Of a stretch of DNA of 64,000 nucleotides, positions 16,444 to 24,530 are shown piece after piece. Made by a program: the position numbers and the translations under genes. The notes below the pieces were generated by a model. The model did no database searches and was not told the origin of the DNA. It was given only the letters and a program-made list of their open reading frames with translations. The number at the start of each line of letters is the position of its first letter. Position 1 is the stretch's first letter. The DNA is from M0108 sp044228795 (GTDB taxonomy: Bacteria > Pseudomonadota > Gammaproteobacteria > Chromatiales > Chromatiaceae). The stretch lies in contig JBGAUE010000004.1 of the NCBI GenBank assembly GCA_044228795.1, positions 124,001 to 188,000 on the forward strand, read 5' to 3'.

Positions 16444-17736
16444 TCAGGAGTCCCTGGGGGCGAAATCGAGTCTGAAGCTCGCCCCGCCGCCCGGGCGGTT
16501 TTCGGCATCGACCCGCCAACCCTGGGCGTCGGCGATGCGCTTGACCAGCGGCAGGCCGATGCCCGCCCCGCGTACCTGGCGCGAGCAGCCGGGCATAGGA
16601 CCGAACAGACAGGCGAGCTCGGCCTCCGGGATGCCAGGACCCGTGTCATCCGCCAGCGCGACCGTCTCCCTCAGGGTCACGATCACCCTGCCCTGCTCCG
16701 TGTAGGCGCAGGCATTGCGAATCAGGTTGCCGAGGGCGATGGCGAGCAGGGGACGAGCCACTCCGAGCACCGGGTGCGCCTCGATGTGTAAGATGAGTTC
16801 CACCGGCTTATGGGCCAGAAGCGGGCGGTGGAGCTCTGCCACCTCGGCCAGGACATCGGCCACCGAACAGGGGGTCGGCGGGTTGGTCTGCCCCTGGCCC
16901 TCGCGGGCCAGGACCAAGAGCGCTGCAGCCAGGTCCGACATGCCGTGGGCCGCCCGGGCGATGCGCCCCAGACGCTCGCGGCTGCGTTCAGAGAGCGTGG
17001 GGTCGGACTCCATGACTTCAACGGCGCCTGAGATCACCGCCAGTGGGGTGCGCAACTCATGACTCACCCCGCTCACGAAGGTCCGCTCGCGCTCCACGAA
17101 GGCGCGCAGCCGACGCAAATAACCGTCGATGGTGCGAGCCAGTTCACCGACCTCGTCCGCGGGCAGGTCCGGCGGGTCCGGGGGCATGGGGTCCGTCGGC
17201 TCGCGGCCGCGCACGCGCTGGGCCAGATCACGCACCGGGGCCGTGATCCGACCCGCCAGCCACCAGCCACCAGCCGCCGAGAGCAGTATGGTCAGGGTCA
17301 TCCCGAGCCCAAGCATGGGGGCGAGCTGCCGGTCCCGGCGGGCCAGCTGTGCCCGGCTGTGGAGCATGTAGAGTGTCGGCCCGCGGCCGCGGTACACGGC
17401 CGCGCGGAAGCTTTCCCCATTCAGCTCCAGGGTATGGCGTCCGGCGGGCAGTGCTAGAAGCTCCTTTGGCACTGGGTCGTCGTCGACCCCGGCACCGGGT
17501 GGGCGGCCTTCGATCCAGCCGCGCAGGGCGGCGGTCTGTGGCGGGAGCGAGCGTGGGTTGCGGGCCAACCGGGCCTGATAGTCCTGAAGTTCGGCGTCCA
17601 GCGCCTCGTCGATCAGCTGCTGCTCCAGGTCCAGCGAGAAGAAGAAGAGCCAACCGCCAAGTGCTAGGCTGACCGCGAGCCCGAGCAGCGCAAAGCCCCC
17701 GGCGACCCGCAGACGCAATGTCGGTCTAAGGACCAT
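16444..17736 (-). CDS. two-component sensor histidine kinase
   Basis: The 430-residue protein has a membrane helix near residues 10-32, a periplasmic loop of about 110 residues, a second helix (about 145-168), a HAMP-like linker (AGRITAPVRDLAQRV), the phosphoacceptor His at about residue 225 in SGVSHELRTPLAVI, and an HATPase domain with NLIRNACAYTE (N box), DDTGPGIPEAEL and GAGIGLPLVKRI. The start at 17736 is chosen because it overlaps the response regulator stop by 11 bp and directly precedes the first membrane helix. The stimulus is unknown; the loop has no recognised sensor domain. SulP follows 148 bp later on the same strand and may be a target. Confidence 0.92.
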   Translation of the reverse strand: MVLRPTLRLRVAGGFALLGLAVSLALGGWLFFFSLDLEQQLIDEALDAELQDYQARLARNPRSLPPQTAALRGWIEGRPPGAGVDDDPVPKELLALPAGRHTLELNGESFRAAVYRGRGPTLYMLHSRAQLARRDRQLAPMLGLGMTLTILLSAAGGWWLAGRITAPVRDLAQRVRGREPTDPMPPDPPDLPADEVGELARTIDGYLRRLRAFVERERTFVSGVSHELRTPLAVISGAVEVMESDPTLSERSRERLGRIARAAHGMSDLAAALLVLAREGQGQTNPPTPCSVADVLAEVAELHRPLLAHKPVELILHIEAHPVLGVARPLLAIALGNLIRNACAYTEQGRVIVTLRETVALADDTGPGIPEAELACLFGPMPGCSRQVRGAGIGLPLVKRIADAQGWRVDAENRPGGGASFRLDFAPRDS

Positions 17737-18409
17737 CGTCCTCTCCCAGCCGCCATCCGAACCCCCGGACCGTATGCAGCAAGGGTTTGGGGAAGGGCTT
17801 GTCGATGGCCTGGCGGAGCAGGTGCATGTGGGCCCGCAAGGCGTCGCTGTCGGGCGGTTCGTCGCCCCAGGCGGCACGCTCCAACTCGCCACGACTCAAG
17901 ACCTTGGGGGCCCGGCGCATCAGTATCTCCAGGAGCCGCATGGGGATGGGGGCGATCTCGATGCCGCGCCCGGCTCGGGAGAGCCTGCGGGTGCCGATGT
18001 CCAGCTCCAGGTCGGCAACGCGCAGCCGCTCTCCGGACTCAGGCCCCTGGCCAGAGCGTCGGGCGATGGCCAGTAGCCGGGCTTCCAACTCCCGCAGCGC
18101 AAAGGGCTTCACCAGGTAGTCGTCGGCCCCGCTCGCGAACCCCTCCAGCTTGTCCTCCAATCCATCCCGGGCGGTGAGCATCAGGACCGGCAGCGTCTGC
18201 CCCGCGGCCCGCAGCCGCTCGCAAACCTCCAGCCCGTCCATCCCCGGGAGCATCAGATCCAGGATGACCGCATCGTAGGGGTTCTCCAAGGCGAATCCCA
18301 GCCCCGCGAACCCGTTGTAGGCGATGTCCAGGGTATGCCTGCGCCCCTCCAGAAAGTCCGCCAGGTTGGCCACCAGGTCCGGGTTGTCTTCGATGAGCAG
18401 GAAGTGCAA
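17726..18409 (-). CDS. OmpR-family response regulator
   Basis: The protein has a receiver domain (LIEDNPDLVANLADFLEG; phosphoacceptor Asp at about residue 50 in AVILDLMLPGMDGLEV; TARDGLEDKLEGFASGADDYLVKPF with the conserved Thr and Lys) and a C-terminal winged helix (LRVADLELDIGTRRLSR to TVRGFGWRLG). A TTG start at 18409 is preferred because GGAGAG lies just upstream and it begins at HFLLIEDN, the normal family position; a GTG at 18442 would add 11 residues without a ribosome-binding site. The stop overlaps the histidine kinase start, so the pair forms one operon. Confidence 0.92.
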   Translation of the reverse strand: MHFLLIEDNPDLVANLADFLEGRRHTLDIAYNGFAGLGFALENPYDAVILDLMLPGMDGLEVCERLRAAGQTLPVLMLTARDGLEDKLEGFASGADDYLVKPFALRELEARLLAIARRSGQGPESGERLRVADLELDIGTRRLSRAGRGIEIAPIPMRLLEILMRRAPKVLSRGELERAAWGDEPPDSDALRAHMHLLRQAIDKPFPKPLLHTVRGFGWRLGEDDGP

Positions 18410-18442
18410 GGGGTCTCTCCATCCTCGGCAGCGCCGATGCAC

Positions 18443-18957
18443 ACGTGATGCTTCGCGGGTCGGGTGCGAAAGTCAACTACCCAGCCTCGGTACCTGGCCC
18501 ACCGGCAACAAATCTATGCTTGCCAGGCTCTTCCCGACCCTTCTTCACACCTGCTTCTGGGTCATCCCGGCCCCATCATCCGCCCCTGGGCAGGGATCGG
18601 CTTCTCGGTCATTGCAGCGGGCCAGCTCTCCTGCTAAACCCGTCCCGGGCACTGGGCTGCCTGAACAAGATAGGTTCTGAGATGGATAAAAGAGCAGGGT
18701 AGGCTGGGGGCCAATCAAAAAAGAAAAATGCACCTGGGGTCAAGGCTTGTCAACGCTTCGGGTCGTCAATATCGTGTCGTCAGTTGGCCGCGTGAGTGCC
18801 CTGCTGGACTTCGAACGGCAAGAAGGGTCCTTTGGAGGTGTCCGCCTGTTGGAGGTGTCCGCCTTGGCCTCTGGGAAGGGACTTGATATCTTTTGATTGT
18901 TCCCACAATGCGGAAAGCACTCGAACCGAAGCTACTGCTGCTCAGCGAGCACCCGCA
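18443..18957. other. intergenic stretch without a recognisable gene
   Basis: About 515 bp separate the response regulator from the phosphoketolase fragment. Short open frames exist on both strands but none has a family signature. An A-rich run lies at about 18714-18727. A 16-bp direct repeat occurs at 18832-18864. The stretch probably holds the promoter of the two-component operon on its left and the junction of a deletion that removed most of the phosphoketolase gene on its right. Confidence 0.5.
18832..18864 (+). repeat. 16-bp direct repeat, period 17
   Basis: TTGGAGGTGTCCGCCT occurs at 18832-18847 and again at 18849-18864, separated by a single G. The two copies are identical. They sit about 95 bp before the point where the phosphoketolase homology begins, in DNA that otherwise matches nothing I recognise, so they may mark a slippage or rearrangement site. 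Confidence 0.8.
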
Positions 18958-19356
18958 CGCTTGAGCGACACGGATTTCGACGAACTCTTCACCCAGGACA
19001 AGCCGGTTAACTTTGCGTACCACGCCTACCCGTGGCTGATCCACCGGTTGATCTACCGCCGCACTAACCACGACAACATCCACGTTCGCGGTTACAAGGA
19101 AGAGGGTACCATCACCACGCCCTTCGATATGACGGTGCTCAACGATCTGGATCGCTTTCATCTGGTAATGGACACCATCGACCGCCTGCCGCAGACTGGG
19201 GACAGGGGCATTTACCTGAAACAGCAGCTCAAGGACAAACTGATCGAGCACAAGCCGTACATCGACAAGCACCACCGGGATCTGCCCGAGATCCGCAACT
19301 GGAAATGGCAAGAATTACCCCGGCCCATACCAGCCAACCCCCTGCCTGGAGAATGA
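18958..19356 (+). pseudogene. xfp: phosphoketolase, C-terminal fragment
   Basis: Phosphoketolase splits xylulose 5-phosphate or fructose 6-phosphate to acetyl phosphate. Here only about 130 C-terminal residues remain of a roughly 790-residue enzyme. The fragment opens at LSDTDFDELFTQDKPV and includes the family motifs HAYPWLIHRLIYRRTNH and NIHVRGYKEEGT, TPFDMTVLNDLDRFHL and DLPEIRNWKW. The thiamine-diphosphate-binding domains are absent, so it cannot be an active enzyme. The frame is open upstream to 18796 but that part has no phosphoketolase homology. Its stop at 19354-19356 overlaps the region of the next small gene. It is consistent with a 5' deletion in the sugar-metabolism island. Confidence 0.87.
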
Positions 19357-19358
19357 CG

Positions 19359-19541
19359 ATGAACATCACCGGAATTGGCGCCCTGCTCATCCTGATCGCC
19401 GATATCTATGCCATCGTAATGATCGTTCAAAGCGCCGCGAAGGATATCGAGAAGCTGCTCTGGGTCCTGCTGGTACTGATCCTGCCCCTGATCGGCGTCA
19501 TCCTTTGGTACTTCGCAGGCCCCGGCCGCAAGCCATTGTAA
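19359..19541 (+). CDS. small PLDc_N-domain membrane protein
   Basis: This 60-residue protein consists almost entirely of two hydrophobic helices: GIGALLILIADIYAIVMIV and LWVLLVLILPLIGVILWYFAG, the latter followed by PGRKPL. That is the layout of the PLDc_N (phospholipase D/cardiolipin synthase N-terminal anchor) family occurring alone. The start at 19359 is favoured by the GGAGA box at 19347-19351; an ATG at 19353 is also possible. It directly follows the phosphoketolase fragment and precedes the DUF2254 gene by 22 bp. Its function is unknown. Confidence 0.75.
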   Translation: MNITGIGALLILIADIYAIVMIVQSAAKDIEKLLWVLLVLILPLIGVILWYFAGPGRKPL

Positions 19542-19563
19542 GGGGCAGGAATCCGGTGGAGAC

Positions 19564-20916
19564 ATGAATAGAGTAACCCGGCTTTTCAACAACGCGCGGT
19601 CGAGCTTTTGGTTTGTGCCCTCGCTGGCGGTGGTTGACGGCATTGTTACCGCGCTGGCGCTGATCGAGGCGGATGCCGTGTGGGGCGATCGTTGGCTGGC
19701 CCTGTGGCCGCGCCTCTTTGGGGTCGGCGCGGAGGGTGCGCGCCAGATGCTGGCCACCCTGGCCGGCTCGATGATGTCCCTCATGGGCATCACCTTCTCG
19801 ATGACCTTGGTGGCGCTGGCCCTGGCCTCCAGCCAATACACCTCGCGCATCCTGCGGAACTTCATGAAGAGCCGGGCGACCCAGACGACGCTCGGGGTCT
19901 TCGCTGGCATCTTCACCTATTGCCTCATCGTACTGCGCTCGATTCGCGGCGGGGACACGGGGTTTATACCCAGCGGGGCGGTGCTTTTCGCCTTTGTGCT
20001 GGCGCTCGCCGGGGTCGTCGTGCTGATCTTCTTCATCCATCACATTGCCTCGTCGATCCAGGCCGTCAGCATCATAGCATCGGTCGCCCAGGAGACCGAC
20101 GCGGCCGTGGTTCGGGTGTTTCCGCAAATGCAGGGGCGCGATTCCGACGGAGCCAAATACGAGGTGGATGAACAGGTCCTCGTGCCCCTCGATGAGCGGA
20201 CCTGGTACCCCGTGCCGGCGCAGGTCAGCGGCTACATCCAGGGCGTAGATGAGGGTGTGATCCTGGAGCTGGCGCGCAATCACAGGACCATCGTGCGGAT
20301 GGAGCGCGGCGTCGGCGCGTTTGCGGTCCAGGGGGCGGTACTGGCATCGCTTGCCCTGACCTACCCGCCGGATCAAGGCATGATCGCCGACCTGAATCGG
20401 GCCTACAGCATCAGCCGCCATCGCACCATCGAATGGGACCCCGCCTTTGGTATCCGGCAGATTGTAGATATCGCGCTGAAGGCCCTGTCGCCGGGTGTCA
20501 ATGACACCTCGACGGCGGTGATGTGCGTGGATTACCTGACGGCGATCCTGGCTCGGCTGAGTGGCCGGTGCTACCCGCCATCGAATCGTTACGAGGGCAA
20601 GGCCCTGCGCGTGATCGCGAGCGTTCCGACCTTCGAGGCCCTGTTGGCCGAGGCCTTTGATCAGATCCGGGGGAGCGCCGCAGGCAATGTCGCGATCATC
20701 GCGCGCCTGCTCGGCGCCATCGATACGGTTGGGAGCCTGACGGTCAACCCGAGGCACAGGCGGGCGCTCGACGAGCAGGTGCAGTGGATCGCCGAACTGG
20801 CCGGTCGGACACTGCCCGCCCCGCAGGATCGGGCGCGGATCGAGCGGCGACTGGATCATGTACGCGAGGCCCTGAGGGCCGCGCCTACCGCGGGCGCTAT
20901 GGCGGATGAGGCATAG
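19564..20916 (+). CDS. DUF2254 family membrane protein
   Basis: The 450-residue protein matches DUF2254: a membrane N-terminal part with helices at about 18-36, 60-90 (MLATLAGSMMSLMGITFSMTLVALALASSQYTSRIL), 108-125 and 140-165, then a soluble C-terminal part with AFGIRQIVDIALKALSPGVNDTSTAV, a family hallmark. No biochemical function is established for the family. The stop overlaps the first possible start of atpD by 11 bp, so it is likely transcribed together with the N-ATPase operon, which is not a usual part of that operon. Confidence 0.85.
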   Translation: MNRVTRLFNNARSSFWFVPSLAVVDGIVTALALIEADAVWGDRWLALWPRLFGVGAEGARQMLATLAGSMMSLMGITFSMTLVALALASSQYTSRILRNFMKSRATQTTLGVFAGIFTYCLIVLRSIRGGDTGFIPSGAVLFAFVLALAGVVVLIFFIHHIASSIQAVSIIASVAQETDAAVVRVFPQMQGRDSDGAKYEVDEQVLVPLDERTWYPVPAQVSGYIQGVDEGVILELARNHRTIVRMERGVGAFAVQGAVLASLALTYPPDQGMIADLNRAYSISRHRTIEWDPAFGIRQIVDIALKALSPGVNDTSTAVMCVDYLTAILARLSGRCYPPSNRYEGKALRVIASVPTFEALLAEAFDQIRGSAAGNVAIIARLLGAIDTVGSLTVNPRHRRALDEQVQWIAELAGRTLPAPQDRARIERRLDHVREALRAAPTAGAMADEA

Positions 20917-22456
20917 CCTCGTGAACGCGAACCGGGAAATGGAAAGGGTCCCCAGTGTTGCGAATTCCGGCGTCATCGTCTCGGTACGCGGCAGCGTCGT
21001 CGATATCGGGTTCGATCAGCACTTGCCGCCGATTTACTCCGTGCTGCGCACGGGCGCTGAAAAGCAGATCGTCATTGAGGTGCTGGCGCAACTGGATGCG
21101 CACCAGGTGCGCGGGATTGCCTTGACACCCACCCAGGGTCTCGCGCGCGGCATGGTGGTTGAGGACACGGGCGGACCGCTGCAGGCGCCGGTCGGTAAGG
21201 CTATCCTCTCGCGCATGTTCGATGTCTTCGGCAACACCATCGACCGCGAAGCCGCGTTATCCGATGTCCAGTGGCGTTCCGTGCATCGGGCGCCGCCGCC
21301 GCTGGCACGCCGTTCCACGAAGTCCGAGATCTTCGAAACCGGCATCAAGATCATTGACGTGCTGATGCCGCTAGAACGTGGCGGCAAGGCGGGGTTGTTC
21401 GGTGGTGCGGGGGTGGGAAAGACGGTGCTGCTCACTGAGATGATCAACAACATGGTCGGGCAGCACGAAGGCGTGAGCATTTTCTGTGGCATCGGCGAGC
21501 GTTGCCGCGAAGGGGAGGAACTCTACCGCGACATGAAGGCGGCGGGCGTGCTGCCCAACATGGTGATGGTGTTCGGCCAGATGAACGAACCGCCGGGCGC
21601 GCGCTTCCGGGTCGGCCACGCGGCGCTGACCATGGCCGAGTATTTCCGCGACCACGAGCATCGCGATGTGCTGCTATTGGTCGACAATATTTTTCGTTTC
21701 ATCCAGGCCGGCATGGAGGTCTCCGGCCTCATGGGGCAGATGCCGTCGCGCCTGGGCTACCAGCCGACCATGGGCACCGAGTTGTCGCAACTGGAAGAAC
21801 GCATCGCCAATACCGATGCCGGCGCCATCACCTCGATCCAGGCGGTCTATGTGCCGGCCGACGATTTCACCGACCCGGCCGCGGTGCATACCTTTTCGCA
21901 TCTCTCCGCCTCCATCGTGCTGTCGCGCAAACGGGCCAGCGAAGGCCTTTACCCGGCCATCGACCCCTTGCAGTCCAGCTCCAAGATGGCCACGCCGGGC
22001 ATCGTCGGTGAACGGCATTACGCCTTGGCGCAGGAGATCCGCCGCACCCTGGCGCAATACACCGAGCTCAAAGATATCATCGCCATGCTCGGCTTGGAGC
22101 AACTCTCCCCGGGGGACCGCAACGTGGTTGCCCGGGCCCGCCGCCTCGAGCGCTATCTCACCCAGCCCTTTTTCACCACCGAGCAGTTCACCGGTCTCAA
22201 AGGCAAGCTGGTCAGCCTGGAAGACGCCCTGGACGGCTGTGAGCGCATCCTGGGCGATGAATTCAAGGACACCCCGGAGAGCGCGCTGTACATGATCGGG
22301 GCGGTGGATGAGGCGAAGGGAAAGACCAAGGCCGGCCCGCCCCTAGATCCAGCCAAACCCGGGTCGGCAACCGAGGCCGAGGCCGACCCGAAGCCGGAGA
22401 CGCAGACGGAGCCTCAAGCGAAGCCTGAACCTGCGGTCGATCCCAATGAACCTTAA
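20906..22456 (+). CDS. atpD: N-type ATP synthase/ATPase beta subunit
   Basis: This is the catalytic subunit of the F1-like head. It has the P-loop GGAGVGKT (about 166-173), GIGERCREGEELYRDM, and the DDFTDPA and SHLSASIVLSR motifs. The order atpD-C-Q-R-B-E-F-A-G identifies an N-type (alternative) rotary ATPase rather than the housekeeping F-ATPase, whose order is BEFHAGDC. The start is uncertain between 20906 (ATG), 20921 (GTG) and 20939 (ATG). About 40 C-terminal residues after MIGAVDEAKGK are a low-complexity Pro/Glu/Lys/Thr tail not present in typical beta subunits. It overlaps atpC by 11 bp. Confidence 0.95.
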   Translation: MRHSLVNANREMERVPSVANSGVIVSVRGSVVDIGFDQHLPPIYSVLRTGAEKQIVIEVLAQLDAHQVRGIALTPTQGLARGMVVEDTGGPLQAPVGKAILSRMFDVFGNTIDREAALSDVQWRSVHRAPPPLARRSTKSEIFETGIKIIDVLMPLERGGKAGLFGGAGVGKTVLLTEMINNMVGQHEGVSIFCGIGERCREGEELYRDMKAAGVLPNMVMVFGQMNEPPGARFRVGHAALTMAEYFRDHEHRDVLLLVDNIFRFIQAGMEVSGLMGQMPSRLGYQPTMGTELSQLEERIANTDAGAITSIQAVYVPADDFTDPAAVHTFSHLSASIVLSRKRASEGLYPAIDPLQSSSKMATPGIVGERHYALAQEIRRTLAQYTELKDIIAMLGLEQLSPGDRNVVARARRLERYLTQPFFTTEQFTGLKGKLVSLEDALDGCERILGDEFKDTPESALYMIGAVDEAKGKTKAGPPLDPAKPGSATEAEADPKPETQTEPQAKPEPAVDPNEP

Positions 22457-22835
22457 GATTCTCCTGCCCTTCCAAGTCTTCGCAGAGAAGACGGGTGTGT
22501 CGCGCATCGTCGCGGAAACCCGCGAGGGCGCTTTCGGGCTCCTGCCGCACCGCCTCGATTGTGTGGCCGCGATCGCGCCGGGTATCCTGACCTACGAAAC
22601 CGCAGCGGAAGGCGAGGTCTATGTGGCGGTGGATGAAGGGGTATTGGTCAAGACCGGCCCGGACGTGCTCGTTTCTTTGCGCCGTGCCTTGGCCGGAACC
22701 GACCTCGGCCAGTTACACGAGGCAGTGGAACAGGAGTTCCTGACGCTGGACGAGCACGAGCAAAACGTGCGCTCGGTGTTGGCCAAGATGGAAAGCGGCC
22801 TGATCCGCCAGATGGTGACATTCCACAATGACTGA
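22446..22835 (+). CDS. atpC: N-type ATPase epsilon subunit
   Basis: The 129-residue protein has the epsilon beta-sandwich N-terminal domain (LKILLPFQVFAEKTGVSRIVAETREGAFGLLPHRLDCVA) and a shorter C-terminal helical part ending VRSVLAKMESGLIRQMVTF. It links gamma to the c ring. In N-ATPase operons atpC follows atpD directly, as here. It overlaps atpD by 11 bp and atpQ by 8 bp, which implies tight translational coupling. Confidence 0.93.
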   Translation: MNLKILLPFQVFAEKTGVSRIVAETREGAFGLLPHRLDCVAAIAPGILTYETAAEGEVYVAVDEGVLVKTGPDVLVSLRRALAGTDLGQLHEAVEQEFLTLDEHEQNVRSVLAKMESGLIRQMVTFHND

Positions 22836-23172
22836 CAGCCCCGACAAGCCGACTGCCAAGCCAGCGTCGCTGTCACAGACCGTCGGCAGCAAGGCGACGC
22901 GCAAGCTCAAGGCCCAGCGCAACCCTTCGGCGGGGGTCTGGTTTGGCCTGGGCATGATGGGCCTGGTGGGCTGGTCGGTGGCGGTTCCGACACTGCTTGG
23001 TGCGGCGCTCGGGATCTGGCTGGACCGGCACTATCCGGGTGGACGTTCCTGGACGCTGGCGTTGCTGGTGGCCGGGCTGGCCATCGGCTGCTTCAACGCC
23101 TGGCATTGGATAGCCAAGGAAGAGCGGGCCATGCGCGAACCACCTGAGGATAAGGAGGATGGCGATGCCTGA
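22828..23172 (+). CDS. atpQ: N-type ATPase accessory membrane protein AtpQ (AtpI/AtpZ-like)
   Basis: The 114-residue protein has a basic N-terminal stretch and two membrane helices: GLGMMGLVGWSVAVPTLLGAALGIWL and WTLALLVAGLAIGCFNAWHWI. The segment between them (DRHYPGGRSW) matches AtpI/AtpZ family proteins, which are thought to help c-ring assembly or Mg2+ supply. Position three in the operon is diagnostic for AtpQ. The acidic C-terminal tail EPPEDKEDGDA overlaps the beginning of atpR. Confidence 0.9.
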   Translation: MTDSPDKPTAKPASLSQTVGSKATRKLKAQRNPSAGVWFGLGMMGLVGWSVAVPTLLGAALGIWLDRHYPGGRSWTLALLVAGLAIGCFNAWHWIAKEERAMREPPEDKEDGDA

Positions 23173-23503
23173 AACCCTGAGCTGGATGCTGGCGGCATTG
23201 GCGGGTCTGCTGCTTGGCGCGATCTTCTTCGGTGGTCTCTGGTGGACGGTGCGCCGAGGTCTGGCCTCGCGGCGACCGGCGTTTTGGTTCATCGTCAGCC
23301 TGCTGCTGCGCATGGGTATGGCCATGGCGGGCTTTTACTGGATAGCTCGTGAGATCGGTCACTCGGCGGGGCAACTAAGCTGGCAACCGCTGCTGCTGTG
23401 TCTGCTCGGCTTTGGGCTGGCCCGCCCGCTCGTGCTGTGGCTGTCCCGGCAGCGATCCCGACAGCCAACAAGTTCGGCAATGGAGGCGCACCATGCACCT
23501 TAG
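23165..23503 (+). CDS. atpR: N-type ATPase subunit AtpR
   Basis: AtpR is found only in N-ATPase operons and is thought to interact with the membrane rotor through a conserved arginine in a membrane helix. This 112-residue protein has three predicted helices: WMLAALAGLLLGAIFFGGLWW, PAFWFIVSLLLRMGMAMAGFYWI with the in-membrane Arg, and PLLLCLLGFGLARPLVLWL. The ATG at 23165 is preferred to 23159 because AAGGAGG (23152-23158) is correctly spaced only for the later one. The C-terminus overlaps atpB by 11 bp. Confidence 0.9.
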   Translation: MPETLSWMLAALAGLLLGAIFFGGLWWTVRRGLASRRPAFWFIVSLLLRMGMAMAGFYWIAREIGHSAGQLSWQPLLLCLLGFGLARPLVLWLSRQRSRQPTSSAMEAHHAP

Positions 23504-24224
23504 TCCCGACGCGATCGTTTTCTGGCAGTTCGGCCTGATCAAACTCAATGCCACCATCCTTTACACCTGGGGGCTGATGGCGGTGCTGGCGGTCGGCTCG
23601 ATACTCGTCACCCGTCGGCTGTCCCGGGATCTGCAACGCTCGCGCTGGCAGAACCTGCTGGAAATCATCGTTACCACCCTCGAGAAGCAGATCGAAGAGG
23701 TAGGCCTGCGTCATCCGCGCAAGTATCTCGGCTTTCTCGGCACCCTGTTCCTGTTCGTCGCCCTGTCCGCACTCTTCACCCTGTTCCCCGGCTTCGAGCC
23801 GCCGACCGGTTCACTCTCGACCACGGCAGCCCTGGCGTTCTGTGTGTTGGTGGCCGTGCCGCTGTTCGGCATCGAAGGACGGGGCCTGGGCGCTTACCTC
23901 AAGTCCTACATGGAGCCGACCGTGATCATGCTGCCGTTCAACCTCATCAGCGAGGTCTCGCGCACGCTGGCCCTGGCGGTGCGCCTGTTCGGCAACATGA
24001 TGAGCGGGGCTATGATCATCGGCATCCTGCTCACCATCACACCGTTTCTATTCCCGATCGTTATGACGGTATTGGGCCTGCTCACCGGCATGGTGCAGGC
24101 CTACATCTTCTTCATTCTGGCCACGGTGTACATCGCGGCCGCCACGCAACTCACTGAACCCAAAACTGAACCGGAGCCCGAATCTGAGCCGGAGCCAGAG
24201 CCCGAAGCGGAGCTCCAACCATGA
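23493..24224 (+). CDS. atpB: N-type ATPase subunit a
   Basis: Subunit a forms the ion half-channels beside the c ring. The 243-residue protein contains the essential helix with the stator arginine (TLALAVRLFGNMMSGAMIIGIL) and the last helix GMVQAYIFFILATVYIAAA. The start at 23493 gives the MHLSPDAIVFWQFG beginning and follows the upstream overlap pattern. After TQLTEPKTEP the protein ends in about 20 residues of alternating Pro and Glu, an acidic extension beyond the normal end of subunit a. The housekeeping F-ATPase is expected elsewhere in the genome. Confidence 0.94.
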   Translation: MHLSPDAIVFWQFGLIKLNATILYTWGLMAVLAVGSILVTRRLSRDLQRSRWQNLLEIIVTTLEKQIEEVGLRHPRKYLGFLGTLFLFVALSALFTLFPGFEPPTGSLSTTAALAFCVLVAVPLFGIEGRGLGAYLKSYMEPTVIMLPFNLISEVSRTLALAVRLFGNMMSGAMIIGILLTITPFLFPIVMTVLGLLTGMVQAYIFFILATVYIAAATQLTEPKTEPEPESEPEPEPEAELQP

Positions 24225-24246
24225 ACCCATCCACAAAGGAAATACC

Positions 24247-24528
24247 ATGGACAGCATGACCCTCATCGCGGTGGCATCGATCATCACCGCCGGCCTGACC
24301 ATTGCCATCGGCGTTCTCGGCCCGTCGCTGGGCGAAGGCCGCGCGGTCGCCACCGCGCTGACCTCGCTGGCGCAGCAGCCGGACGCTTCCGCCACCATCA
24401 CCCGGACCCTTTTCGTCGGCTTGGCGATGATCGAGTCCACCGCCATCTACTGCTTCGTGGTCTCGATGATTCTCCTGTTCGCCAATCCCTTCTGGAATCA
24501 GGCCATCGCCCAGGTCGCCGGGAAATAG
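24247..24528 (+). CDS. atpE: N-type ATPase subunit c (rotor ring)
   Basis: The 93-residue hairpin protein has two membrane helices joined by the AQQPDA loop. The second helix carries the ion carboxylate E63 followed by S64 and T65 (AMIESTAIY). In the first helix E30 (SLGEGRAV) aligns with Gln32 of the Na+-binding Ilyobacter subunit. The site thus has two carboxylates plus Ser/Thr, as usual in N-ATPases. Sequence analysis of the class proposed Na+ coupling, whereas the Burkholderia pseudomallei c17 ring was reported to be H+-specific, so the coupling ion here is open. Confidence 0.95.
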   Translation: MDSMTLIAVASIITAGLTIAIGVLGPSLGEGRAVATALTSLAQQPDASATITRTLFVGLAMIESTAIYCFVVSMILLFANPFWNQAIAQVAGK

Positions 24529-24530
24529 CC

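Noticed and set aside
18443..18795. Open frame starting near 18445 with Pro/Ser-rich product
   Set aside because: No homology or ribosome-binding site, and the sequence reads as low-complexity non-coding DNA.
19498..20976. 492-codon open frame antisense to the DUF2254 gene
   Set aside because: The product is rich in Arg, His, Gly and Gln, typical of a shadow frame, and DUF2254 on the other strand is convincing.
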